64,000 bases of DNA from Agrypnia vestita. Lineage: Eukaryota; Arthropoda; Insecta; Trichoptera; Phryganeidae. The position numbers and the translations under genes were made by a program. Positions 25,101 through 35,000 of this stretch are shown here, piece after piece; the first letter of the stretch is position 1; each line of letters starts with the position of its first letter. The stretch spans positions 1-64,000 of the forward strand of contig JADDOH010023165.1 in NCBI GenBank assembly GCA_016648135.1, read 5' to 3'. The notes beneath the pieces are model-generated. The model was not told the origin of the DNA and did no database searches. It saw nothing but the letters and a program-made list of their open reading frames with translations.

Positions 25101-28100
25101 TATCTATGCACTTTTGCCATCTCATAGGTAGTTCATCGATCCCTTTACTAAAAAAACCATTCGGACGGGAATCAATAAAATCTTTGAAGGCGGTTTGGAC
25201 TGCCCCATGGGAGTTGAATTTTTTCCTTTGCAAGAAGTTTTCCAAATTTCGAAAAAAATGGTAATCTGTTGGGGCAAGGTCCGGAGAGTACGGTGGATGT
25301 CTTGGACATTCCAATTTCAACCACCTCTAATTTGGTAGCCGTCTGTTGTGCAGTGTGTGGTCTAGCGTTATCATGAAGCAGCAGTGGCCTAGAGCGATTA
25401 ACCAGCCTCGGTTGTTTAGCAGCTAGCCTTTCCATCATGGTTTGCAGTTGCTGACAATAGACATCTGCCGTAATCGTCTGGCCAGATTTAAAGAAAGCTG
25501 TAGTGAACGACACCAGCACTATTCCACCAAACGCTCACAAGTAACTTTTTTGGAGTCAATTTTCGCTTGGGGCATGGTTTGGCTGGTTCGGCAGGGTTCA
25601 GCCATTGCGATGAGCGCTTCCGATTATCGTACAGGATCCACTTTTCATCACAGGTAATGATTCGATTTAAAATCCCTTCATTATTGTGCCGGTTGAGTAA
25701 TGCAACGCAGCAGTCAACGCGCGTTTGTTGATTTGCTTCACTCAATTCGTGAGGTACCCACCATTCAAGCTTTTTCACCTTACCAATTTGCTTCAAGTGG
25801 ATTAAAACAGTTTTATCACTAACACCGCAGCCTGCAGCTAACTCGGATGTGGTTTGCGATGGATCCGCTTCCACAATAGCCTTCAATTCTTCATTATCAA
25901 CTTTGGTCTCCGGCCGTCCACGGGGCTTGTTCTGCAGGTCGAAATATCCAGAACGAAAACGTTGGAACCAAAAACGCACTGTGTTTTCTTTTGCGGCACC
26001 GTCGCCATACACATCATTAATCCTTCGAGCCGTTTCTGCAGTACTGGTGCCACGGTGGAACTCGTACTCGTAAATAACGCGATATTTCAAGTTTTTCATT
26101 TTGTAAACTGAGTGACGCAAAGAAAAAAACAATTGAGGAAAAAACAAATGAATTATAATTTTCAAAACACAAATACATGAGTAAATAGCTGTATAAATTT
26201 GGATTTGGAATTCCTAACCAAAGAGAAGATATTTGAGATCAAATTTGCCAGTACGGCAAAACATCAATTTCATATGTAAGGACCTAATATAATCGGTTTC
26301 AGAGATAGATGATTGTATTATATTGGTTGTATTAACTTTTCCAGTAAAAAGACTAAAGATTTAAATTTTTTCTTCTTCAAAAACAGCAAAATAATTTTGT
26401 GGTGACAGTATCAATATAATTGTTAAAAATCAACTTTTATGTTGAAAAATATCAACATGTTTCAGACCCCATGGCTACTTTGTCAGGATACAATTGTATA
26501 CTAACAAATTAAATTCAAAAATTAAAGTATAGACAATCAAAATATACAAAAAATGATGTATGGAAAATGAATAATAATAAAGTACCTACTTAACATGAAA
26601 ATAAATTTAAATATGTTGATATTTTTCAATACAAAATTGGTGAAAAATAAATTTATTTTTATTAATTATGTAGATTTCAGTTTTGTTTTAATTGTGGTAC
26701 CTACTTGGAATAAAAACTTTGGATTATGAATGTAATTCAAATAAAAAAGTGGTGTGATTTTATCATCGAATTAGTTTTTAGTTTCGTTTGCGGAGTCTGG
26801 CGTTTATTTTGCTCATATACAATATTATACCTTTATACAGGGTTATTTGTAAAACATTAATACCCTCGCAGGACTTTGTTCCTGCCTTGATTATGAGTCG
26901 AAAATGTTCAAGCTATTATGACCTAATATCAATAGTTAAGGAGATATGCGACATCAAAGATTGCATTTTTTTTCAATATTTACGACTTATTTTTTGTAAA
27001 ACGTTGGACTATCATTACAGTAACTTACATCGAATATGAAAAATTTCTTCCCTTTAATACAAGTCAAATAAAAAAATAAATTGGAATTGTATAAATTGTA
27101 TAAATAAAAAAATAAATAAAAAATTCCAATTGGAAAACATTCCAATTGGAATTTATTCAGGGTTTTTATCATTTAATTTAACGTGAATTGAAACGAATGA
27201 ATTTTTCGTAATCGATATGAGTTACTGTAATGATATTCCAAAATTTTACAAAAAATAAGTCGGAAATATTGAAAAGAAATGCAAACTTTGATGTCGCATA
27301 TCTCATTAACTATTGATGTTAGGTCACAATAGCTTCCACATTTTCGACTCATAATCAAGGGAGGAATATATCCCTGCGAGGTTATTAATGTTTAACAAAT
27401 AACCCTGTATATTATATGTACATACGTATTTATTTTTAACGCCTTGTTATCGAACACCTGATCTAGGTGTGAGTATCCATCGTTAGATGTAACTGCTCAT
27501 ATTTCCCTGTTCGATATTTGTAATAATGAAAACATATAATTTGCCACCTACAGTTTTCAGTATATCATTTTTAATATTATTTTCAAAATTTTTGTCCTAT
27601 TTTACGCTTGACTTTTACTATTATTCGGTTACTTCAGTAAGATGTTGCGAATGATTGTGAGGGATGGATAATTGGCTTCTTCCGAATATCGTTCATTGGC
27701 TGTCGTGTCGATCATTGTACACATTTTTCGTGTTCACAACTCAATTTGGTATCGTATTTGGATGTATTTGTTTAATGGGACACATGGTTATACCTACTAT
27801 CCGGCTAATATCTTAGTTTAACTTTGTGCTGTCGTGTTGACTATTGTACACATTTTTCGCGTTCACAACTCAATTTGGTATCGTATTTGGACGTATTTGT
27901 TTAATGGAACACATGGTTATACCTACTATCCGGATAATATCTTAGTTTAACTTTGTGCTGTCGTGTTGACTGTTGTACACATTTTTCGCGTTCACAACTC
28001 AATTTGGTATCGTATTTGGACGTATTTGTTTAATGGAACACATGGTTATACCTACTATCCGGCTAATATCTTAGTTTAACTTTGTGCTGTCGTGTTGACT

Positions 28101-31100
28101 ATTGTACACATTTTTCGCGTTCACAACTCAATTTGGTATCGTATTTGGACGTATTTGTTTAATGGAACACATGGTTATACCTACTATCCGGATAATATCT
28201 TAGTTTAACTTTGTGCTGTCGTGTTGACTGTTGTACACATTTTTCGCGTTCACAACTCAATTTGGTATCGTATTTGGACGTATTTGTTTAATGGAACACA
28301 TGGTTATACCTACTGTCCGGATAATATCTTAGTTTAACTTTGTGCTGTCGTGTTGACTGTTGTACACATTTTTCGCGTTCACAACTCAATTTGGTATCGT
28401 ATTTGGACATATTTGTTTAATGATTTTAATGGTTATACCTACTATCCGGCTAATATCTTAGTTTAACTTTGTGCGAGGCAAGTGCTTGTGTTAAAGGCAG
28501 ACATGGAATGGTCTATAACGTAGTGACGAGGATGCATTAAGTATAATCTCCGTCGACGTCAATGATATCCCGATATTCATAGCCTTCTCTACATTCTGTC
28601 GCAAATATCCTACAATTTCCCTTCCCTTCTTTTCATTACTTATATCCTCCACCCATTAAATGATGATACATAGCAAATATACATTTGTTCGTGTATGTTT
28701 AATTAATCTTTTAGCTGTGCCTTGCATTACTCTACTGTGCAATTTTTATTATATCTTTATTTTTTATACATTCTTTAACATAGTAGAGTAATTATTTTTT
28801 AATATTAATGATTTTTGTTTTATTTCGACGCCGGTCTTACTATAAAAAGTTTATATATATTCATGAACATATTCATATATGTGAAGTTGTAATTTTTCAA
28901 AACAAAGTTCTGTGAAATTCTTAAAACCATATTAATTAATCAATTAGAAAGACATACAGAAAAATCTAATTCACGAAAAAATATAAGGCTACTACTGGGA
29001 TTCATATCAACATAGAGGGCTGCTGTAGCTTAGTAGTCAGAGCACCAGCCCCGGAAAGGAGGTAATCTGGGTTCGAATCCCAGTAGAAGCCTTATATTTT
29101 TTCGTGAATTAGATTTTTATGTGCCCTATGATTTTGTGATCGTTTTAGTTATATTACTAACAAGAAAACCCTTTGTATAAATGATATTCTTCTTATAAAC
29201 GTCAATAATTTATTAAAATATCGAGTGATCTGTCATAATATTGTTGCACCTCTCTAGCTTCTAGACGCAAATGCCTAGATGTTAAATTTTGTCATAATAT
29301 ATTAAATAATAATGTATATTGTCGTATTTACGACATACAACTCTTTTTCGACCCAAAAAATATAAAACTTAGGCCGCAAAAAACTCGGTTATCAGTAGAA
29401 TCATTAACTTTCCCTTGGCATAGACTTTTCACAGTCACGAAGTATACTCTTAAGCAAAAATTTAAAATAACGCATTCATAGGCTTAAAATCAAAGTACAA
29501 TGCACAAACACACACATACAGATACATACACACACATATATACACTAAACACACAACTTTAAGAAAGTAATTTTATAGATTCAATTATTGTAAGTGATCA
29601 ATAGATGAATGGATCAGGATCAATTGCTTTAATATTTTTTTTTGTAAAACATCTTTATTCATTGTAAGCTTCGAATAAATAAAATAAAATAATCAAGATG
29701 TCCCTGATGACGGGACCATTGGCCCCAAAATATGTTGATAATAGAATGAATTAGTGGTTAATACAAAGTGTTTTATTATTAATTATATTATTGTGATTTA
29801 GTTATTAGTCAAGCAAAATCATTTAAAAATGTTACAAATTATACTAACATGATCATTGTCTGGGCTGACAAAGATGCAGATGATCATCATGGTGTAGTAC
29901 GGAGTCCACCAGATTACAAAGGCCACCACGATGACAACAGATATCCTCAGGGACTTCATTTTGGCTCTGTGGATCAGGCGCCTCCTGTTCAGGTCGGGTC
30001 GTCTGCCACCCCCCACCTCTTCTCTGAATACTTTTTCGCTTTCTAAAATACAAAATATTATTAAAACCGGTACACTGTTAAATCATTCAACAAGATTAAA
30101 TATTTATGCATTTAAAAATATATCACAAACTAAATGTAATTTACATAAATGAATTTTGAAATCAAAACGCATTTAAATTGTAACAATATTTTGATATGCA
30201 TATCGTCGCTTTATATAATAATATAATAAGGATAATGTGCCGTTTAGTACATTCTGAGATGAATGAATCAATTTGTCAATTTTTCATATAAATAATGGAA
30301 ATATACTAAAAAAAACATTGCCGTTCATCTGGAAAGTGTGTCTAGTAATTATTTAAAATATTTTTTATAAATCTAGTCTGTGCAATTATTTTTTAAAACA
30401 GTTTTATTCGTTTATCTCAGAATGTACCAAAATGTCACGTTGGCTTTATTATATATACAGCGAAGATATATATTCTGAGAATACGATTAATGGATTGGTC
30501 CATTGTTATTTAATTAAGTTGAATTATACAAGTCTGAGATGGAGCTATTTATTTGAGAAACGTGTATAGAAGTCCATATGATGGTACAATGACCTATAAT
30601 TCTGATGATTTACAATATTTACAGACAGGTGGAACTGCGAAGAAGAATAGTAAAATATAATAATAGTGGTACCTATGTACACCTTAATTTTCTTACTGTT
30701 ACTATAACTATCACTTTGGGGGTACTGTGGTGTATTTATTGTAATGTGAGTACAAAAGGGTACGGCTGTAAAATGGGAGAGCGCATGTTCTTGCTCTCGT
30801 TCTTCCATTAACTAGCATGCAGTTAGCACTGGGATTAGTTCAGAGTGGGTCGACACAAATAATCTGAAATATACCTAACTCCGTATCCGTATCCCAAGAT
30901 TTGAGATACACTACATTAATAAAAAGACAATAGGTACGAGGCTTGAAATTCGTTCTAACTAAATAAGAGTAGCTTGTTGGTCTTATGGTTAGGACTCTCG
31001 CCTCGTGATCCAAAGGTCGCGGGTTCAAACCTCACTCCAGACCAGCAAGTTAGTCCTATTTTCATAACACAAGCGTCTAGCTTAGTTTGAAAATAGTATG

Positions 31101-31363
31101 AATATTGATTTGACACGTATTCCGTATTCGATCTCTTTTTGAAAAAAGAAATAGAGATATTTGTAATGTTTTTACAAACTTGAAATAGCCTTGAACGTGG
31201 CGGCGTAGGTGGCGAGCAGGACGAGCAGAGGAATGACGAACATGCAGAGCAGGGACAGGGTGGTGTAGAGGGGCTCCTGCCAGTCGGCGGTGTAGGAGCC
31301 GTGCGTCACGCACTGGTAGAACTCTTCCACGAAGGGGCCCTTCAACTTGTGGAAGACGAATAT
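21856..31363 (-). CDS. ACPR: ACP/AKH-corazonin-type neuropeptide GPCR, 3' half (four exons)
   Basis: Predicted plasma-membrane class A G-protein-coupled receptor for a small amidated neuropeptide of the GnRH/AKH/corazonin/ACP superfamily. The supported coding part joins 31363-31180, 30042-29849, 23990-23875 and 22168-21856. Every intron is GT-AG, and the phases agree exactly at the three junctions (1+2, 0, 2+1), which strongly supports a real spliced gene. In order the exons give the end of TM4 with ECL2 and TM5, ICL3 with TM6, TM7, and a ~105-residue tail. ECL2 (QCVTHGSYTADWQE), the ICL3/TM6 entry (LIHRAKMKSLRISVV) and TM7 (GMSNSLVNPVIYGAF) look like insect ACP receptors rather than AKH or corazonin receptors; this is recalled family knowledge, not a search. 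TM1-TM4 are not recognised in the window. The superfamily is near certain; ACPR versus a sister receptor is less so. Confidence 0.85.
22169..23874 (-). other. receptor intron between the TM7 and tail exons
   Basis: AT-rich intron of ~1.7 kb bounded by donor GTATAA and acceptor TTTGCAG. It contains a two-copy tandem duplication of ~125 bp (about 23530-23755). No other gene is visible. Confidence 0.7.
23525..23755 (+). repeat. two-copy ~125 bp tandem duplication in the receptor intron
   Basis: The block gaaggaaatttc, gcataaattcacgagtac, ttgaattttcc, aaagctttat and ttgaaattccaccatggtg occurs at about 23530 and again at about 23655 with few changes. Confidence 0.85.
23875..23990 (-). CDS. ACPR: ACPR exon: TM7
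   Basis: Acceptor tttcag precedes CTAGGCGAAG, and the donor after TCAAAG is GTATAA. The 38 codons plus two bases encode the end of ECL3 (LGEELRSG) and TM7 (IFFFGMSNSLVNPVIYGAF) with the class A NPxxY motif as NPVIY, then a basic start of the tail (MWPAKRRGSQ). Too short to stand out by length, it is identified by motif and by phase agreement with both neighbours. The flanking introns are ~1.7 kb downstream and ~5.9 kb upstream. Confidence 0.92.
23991..25000 (-). other. receptor intron, AT-rich part before the mariner
   Basis: No recognisable feature in the ~1 kb between the TM7 exon and the mariner. Short frames only. Confidence 0.5.
25001..26287 (-). mobile_element. mariner transposon with both terminal repeats
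   Basis: A 1287 bp element flanked by TA on both sides (24999-25000 and 26288-26289), the expected target duplication. Ends are near-identical inverted repeats: TTAGGTCCTTACATATGAAA on the left and its complement on the right, extending through ttgacgttt / ttgatgttt with one change. It carries one minus-strand transposase pseudogene. It sits inside the receptor intron between the TM6 and TM7 exons, in the same orientation as the receptor. Confidence 0.95.
25078..26099 (-). pseudogene. mariner DD34D transposase, two frameshifts
   Basis: Starts MKNLKYRVIYEYEFHRGTS, leaving a paired helix-turn-helix with RFWFQRFRSG and NKPRGRPET. The three catalytic aspartates are present in TCDEKWILYDN (first), LLHDNARPHTA (second) and SPDLAPTDYHFF (third), spaced as in the mariner DD34D family. 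The total would be ~340 residues, the usual mariner length. A one-base insertion in a T/A run near 25490 and a second shift near 25318 break the frame, so it is not expected to be active. It would have cut the element out at TA sites and pasted it elsewhere. Confidence 0.93.
26430..26670. mobile_element. short Penelope-type derivative with inverted hammerhead-like ends
   Basis: The left end read on the minus strand gives CCTGACAAAG, a weak hairpin, CTGAAAC and then atgttga...tcaacat, which can form hammerhead stem III. The right end carries aatatgttgatatttttca in plus orientation. Only ~100 bases lie between, so this is an internally deleted element with inverted termini like those at 58.3-59.1 kb. 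Confidence 0.5.
26834..27411. mobile_element. palindromic foldback element, copy 1
   Basis: A ~578 bp near-palindrome. The left arm starts tatacagggttatttgt and the right arm ends acaaataaccctgtata. Arms of ~280 bases pair through attatgagtcgaaaatg, gacctaatatcaatagtt and cattacagtaactta around a centre near 27125. Reading frames inside (26788-27039 plus; 27173-27358 minus) mirror each other. It is non-coding and lies in the receptor intron. Confidence 0.85.
27412..27698 (-). other. receptor intron spacer
   Basis: AT-rich, with nothing recognised. It leads into the 129 bp array. Confidence 0.5.
27699..28472 (+). repeat. 129 bp minisatellite, six copies, with dimeric pattern
   Basis: The word gtacacatttttcg recurs at 27717, 27846, 27975, 28104, 28233 and 28362, exactly 129 apart. 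Copies 2-5 are nearly identical. Variants alternate: copies 2 and 4 read ctattgtac with ccggataat, and copy 3 reads ctgttgtac with ccggctaat, so the array seems to have grown partly by 258-base dimers. Copy 6 has a changed segment (gattttaatgg). It lies inside the receptor intron. Confidence 0.97.
28473..28959 (-). other. receptor intron spacer
   Basis: AT-rich sequence without recognised features between the minisatellite and the tRNA-like inverted repeat. Confidence 0.5.
28960..29118 (+). mobile_element. tRNA-like sequence embedded in a 44 bp inverted repeat
   Basis: Arms 28960-29003 and 29075-29118 are reverse complements with a single mismatch (aaaaatctaattcacg to ggct(a/t)ctactgggattc). 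The right arm overlaps the 3' half of a tRNA-like sequence (29018-29091), so the left arm is an inverted copy of the tRNA-like T-arm plus its downstream flank. The whole can fold as a long hairpin. No clear target duplication flanks it. It could be an inverted SINE remnant or a small foldback element. Confidence 0.8.
29018..29091 (+). tRNA. tRNA-like sequence, probably pseudo-tRNA or SINE head
   Basis: 74 bases with cloverleaf features. The acceptor stem is GGCTGCT/AGAAGCC (six of seven pairs), the D-arm GCTT...GAGC, and the T-arm is perfect: CTGGG-TTCGAAT-CCCAG. Box A-like tagcttagtagtcagag and box B-like ggttcgaatcc are present. The anticodon arm pairs only with a bulge, and the loop lacks the conserved T33, so it is unlikely to be a functional tRNA. 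The anticodon is ambiguous (GGA if the bulged stem is used). Confidence 0.45.
29704..29800 (+). ncRNA. hammerhead-like core at a Penelope-type terminus (relic)
   Basis: CTGATGA is intact, followed by a hairpin gggaccattggcccc and then AAAA where GAAA is expected, then tatgttgata and ttagtggttaatac. The wording matches the ends at 12966 and 59050. One core base is lost. Confidence 0.5.
29849..30042 (-). CDS. ACPR: ACPR exon: ICL3 and TM6
   Basis: Begins after acceptor tattttag and ends at donor GTTAGT. It encodes a basic third intracellular loop (SEKVFREEV, then RRPDLNRRRLIHRAKMKS), the segment that contacts G protein, followed by TM6 (LRISVVIVVAFVIWWTPYY) and the start of ECL3 (CIFVSPDNDH). 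The family motif at the TM6 kink is normally C-W-x-P; here the Cys position is Trp (W-W-T-P), an unusual substitution that could be lineage-specific. The exon ends in phase 0 and joins cleanly to the TM7 exon. Confidence 0.92.
30043..31179 (-). other. receptor intron between the TM5 and TM6 exons
   Basis: A ~1.1 kb AT-rich intron with a tRNA-derived scrap at 30970-31047. At 30475-30590, a third diverged copy of the motif seen near 10290 and 21245 may be present (attctgagaatacgatt). No gene. Confidence 0.6.
30970..31047 (+). repeat. tRNA-derived SINE-like fragment
   Basis: Contains box A-like ggtcttatggttaggac and box B-like gcgggttcaaacc. The outer ends ttgttggtct and agaccagcaa are inverted repeats, but they do not fall where an acceptor stem should be, and the anticodon stem does not pair. 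It is therefore a tRNA-derived scrap rather than a tRNA gene. Confidence 0.5.
31180..31363 (-). CDS. ACPR: ACPR exon: end of TM4, ECL2 and TM5
   Basis: Reads IFVFHKLKGPFVEEF, then QCVTHGSYTADWQE with the ECL2 cysteine expected to form the conserved disulphide to TM3, then a hydrophobic TM5 (LYTTLSLLCMFVIPLL) with its conserved proline, ending TFKAIS. The acceptor is tttcag just above 31363 and the donor is GTTTGT at 31179-31174. The exon starts in phase 0 and leaves one base, which is completed by two bases of the next exon to give Lys. It is GC-rich against AT-rich flanks, as are the other receptor exons. Confidence 0.9.
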
Positions 31364-31730
31364 CTGAAACAAAAAGTTTATTTATAAAAATATTTATATA
31401 AATATACTAAGGGCTTCTGTACCTACTTTCTTTTCCATACAAAATAGATTCGTCTTATTAATTTTTTATTTATCTATTTATTTTATTAAGATTTTTGTAA
31501 TATTTCTAGTCCCACAAAATGTCAAAAAACGTTTATAAACAGAAGCGATAAAAAAGCTAAAAACAATTTTAAGTACAAAGGCAAAAAAAAAATTAAGTAC
31601 AAACTTAAGAAAAAAAAATTATGTACATTTATATAAATAATAATACACATCACTAATTATTTTTTTGACACGTATTTCGAAAAAAAAATTAATTATTTAC
31701 CTGATATATTATGATAAACATATTATGTTC

Positions 31731-31985
31731 TTCCCGAGGGTGGCTGTGAAAGATAAGGGCAGCGGATATTTTCTGGTTCTGGATCACTATACGGTGCAGA
31801 TACTCTCTCGACACGGAGAGTTCAGGTCGAAGCTTTTCGACCTTGGACTCTCCGCAGATCCGTGGTGTACCTGCGGCCGTGTGGCCCAGACGTCGGAACA
31901 TATCCTCTGGGTATGCAAGATAATGATCGACGCGAGAGAGGACTTTGTAACGATATTGGCCTATTCAAATAGACATTGCTGAAAA
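31731..31985 (+). mobile_element. R1-clade LINE, 3' zinc-knuckle fragment
   Basis: The frame reads GYFLVLDHYTVQILSRHGEF, then RSKLFDLGLSADPWCTCG and on through TSEHILWVC. The CxCG...EHxxxxC knuckle after the TQ.LSGHG-type block is the C-terminal end of R1/LOA LINE proteins. Only this domain remains. It lies just upstream (in receptor sense) of the TM4/5 exon. Confidence 0.8.
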
Positions 31986-32039
31986 ATTATACGAAAATAT
32001 CTATCTGCTAAAAGCTCATGATAAGGAGAAGCCCCACAA

Positions 32040-35000
32040 TTCATAAATACTCTATAATTAAATATTTGCCGGATAAGTAGGTGCGGGCCTTTATTATTTC
32101 TTATTAGCCTTTATTATTTCTGCACGCGGGCGTGTAAAGCAGGCTTTATGTTATTTTATTTGGACGAAGCGAGCCAATCAAAAACGGTTGTCCGCGTAAC
32201 GGATCGGGCCAATGAGAAGCGTTCTGGGAGATAGACCTTTACCTTGATACGTCGGTTGGAGTCAAAATGGCGGGAAATTTTGACTACATAAGCCATACAA
32301 ATTCGAGGAACAGCCTTCTTTCTTCAGCATCAACGTCGGCCGGAGGCCCTTGTGGCGAGAGGACCGAAATACCATCAGTGAGTCAGAGAGGCAGCAACAC
32401 TCGAAGATACAGCTAAGCATTTTCAATATTATTTATTTCTATTGCCTTTTTCGTGTATTCAATTTAGAACTTTCTGTATCGTAACAAATATTGATACATG
32501 TTGTGGATTGTTTTGTTACGTATTTTGGGCCTAGGGATAATTATTGCTAGGCGCGCATCAGATTTAATATACAAGAAATCGTAATATTGCGGCTGTGATA
32601 ATTCCAGCGGGTGAATTATTGCATAACGCTTATGAAATATTTAAATGCGTCGCGGTCCATATGGAAAATCATTTAAATTTGATATTCATATATTACCAAA
32701 GATATAAAGGCTTTAAAATGGAATACTTTACTGACGAAGGGTGTTTGTTTGTGGGATTTGAAATTCAGAATAATTATGTATATTTAATGTCGCGAGGTTC
32801 GGAATGTACGAGAGATTCTTCAGGGCGGATGTATCTTTATGCAAAAGAATGCTATGTTATCTATACTGGCGATTGAATACACGGATTTCTATATGATTTG
32901 TATTATTTTGGGAATAATTGAGATCACAATTATGTGTTTTTTGATATCACGATTGTCAGTGTGATATAAATTCAGATCGTACGAGAAATTTCCTACAAAT
33001 AATATATTTTAAAAATGCATCTGGATTTTATATTTATTTTATTAAACCACGGATGTGAGGTTATTGGACAAGGTACATGTTTGTATTGCGTATCATTGGG
33101 CAATCGTTTTAAACACGATTTGTTCCTATCAAGTTCTTATAAAGACGTATTTCGAATTGTATATATTGTATAGAAATAATTAATTTAGATACAGCCGGTC
33201 TTCAGCTAAGGATCGCGGAAATTTTGTACTAACGAGCAGCATTCTCGATGGAAGGAAAGTGAAGGCTGCACAGGCGATGGCAATTTTGGAGAGGACCCGT
33301 TATATTACTTCGGATCAGGATGCCATCTCAGAAGCAGACCAACTACAGAAATAAGATAAGAACCTTTAATATTATTTATTCTTTATTTTCTGATGTGTAT
33401 CAAATGGAATGTTCGTGCTATATAATTTGTCATTGTCACATGGTCACTATTCATTTCATTACGTGGGTTCAGAGTTCGACGGTAACGGACGCGGTAACAA
33501 GTTGGCACTTGTCGGGACGTGACGTCGGAATTATTTCTTAATTATCTTTAGGATACAAGCAAGGTCATCATACGTGAATTCTGCATTTCAAACGTTTTAC
33601 TAACATATATAAATACATATTATTGCGTTTTACAAATTGAATAGATTCGCGGAAAATAGGCATTTCGCCCGGTTGTGCAATATTAACTTCCAACGTAGCA
33701 TAATGAGATCTTATTACCGGCGCTAGACTCTTAAGGTTAGGCACGCGGGGATTATAAATGGGATAATGAACGAGAACCGAATGGGGAAGTTCGTCTCTTC
33801 ATGGTCGGGAGGCGAGGAGCCGTACGTCTTTCACGCCCCGTGATCTTGGGAGGCTGAATTTCGATTGTGGAAAAAGATGAAGTTAGATTTACTCGCGTGC
33901 CATAAGCAACCATACATAAGACAGGGTCGAATGTCGGAGCGCGCGTTCTCGGCTATGGAGTCTGATTAGAGTGGGAGACATCTTAGATTTGGGACTAGGT
34001 AAGGCTATCTTAACTGTATCTACCCGGTTAAGACAGGGTTTTAAAGCCAAGAATTACAGGATAGTCTGAAGGTCCTGGAGCGGCGACCCTCAAAGATCTA
34101 AGGGGAAGAACCTCTCACGTCTTTTCAGGCCCCTTGGTGCGACGAGCTCGGGCTCTGGTTATGAATGTTTATGAATGTATTAACTCCGTACTCAAGGACG
34201 AGATAGGACGTTCCTCATGAACGAGAAATTATAAGATGCAGGTAGCAGTTCGACAATCAATACTATGCTCGGGACCGCTTTAATGAACGAGATCTGTTAG
34301 CAGTTTAACAATCAACTTTTATGATCGGGACCGCATTCAGGAGCGCGATGGCATTACTAACACCATCATACTCATCATTCACCACCTTTTCTAACTTGCT
34401 GTATACAGAGACCTTCGGGGTTCTCCTTTCCCGGCCAGCGAGAAACATATCAGGAATTACACAATCAACTGTAATAATCATGCTGTTTTACCATCATTTA
34501 ATATCTCTAGTCAATAAGACTACACCGTGGGATCAATCACATCAACTATAATTGGCGATGCTAACATGGCTCTGACTGACGCGCTCAAGGGAGAGTCTTT
34601 TCCAGTCACCCAGTTAGTTCATTCAGCCCTTTAATCAGCAGTAAACATCATAATAATCCGGCTCATGTAGCCGCAACGTGGGATCCTCATCATTATACAC
34701 CAGTCAATTTGACTGCCCCGCGGGACAATATACAAACCTTAATATCAGACGCGGGATTTCTTCCTGATATGTTTGTCGCCGGGAAGCGAGGACTTCGGAG
34801 GATTCCAGCAGGAGCAATAGAGTCTCGGCTTGATCTTGGTCTGCAGCTTAGTGTGGGAGGTTATGTCTAAACAGGAGTTAACCACCGGATGCGGCGATGC
34901 TCTGGGGCCGCATCCCCCTCCCCCCTACAGGGAGGGGGGCATCTAGAATCCACGTTTGAACAGAAGTGGTTAGACACTTCTTAAATTTCACTTACAAAAC

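Noticed and set aside
27699..28472. Regularly spaced repeats resembling a CRISPR array
   Set aside because: The whole 129-base unit is repeated with no unique spacers, and the host is a eukaryote; it is a minisatellite.
30970..31047. A tRNA gene with His-like anticodon GTG
   Set aside because: The anticodon and T stems do not pair properly and the outer inverted repeat is out of register with an acceptor stem; better explained as a tRNA-derived scrap.
32595..32876. A 93-codon plus frame that could be a small gene (MIIPAGELLHNAYEIF and on)
   Set aside because: No domain, no splice or promoter support, and it lies inside a degraded GC-rich block.
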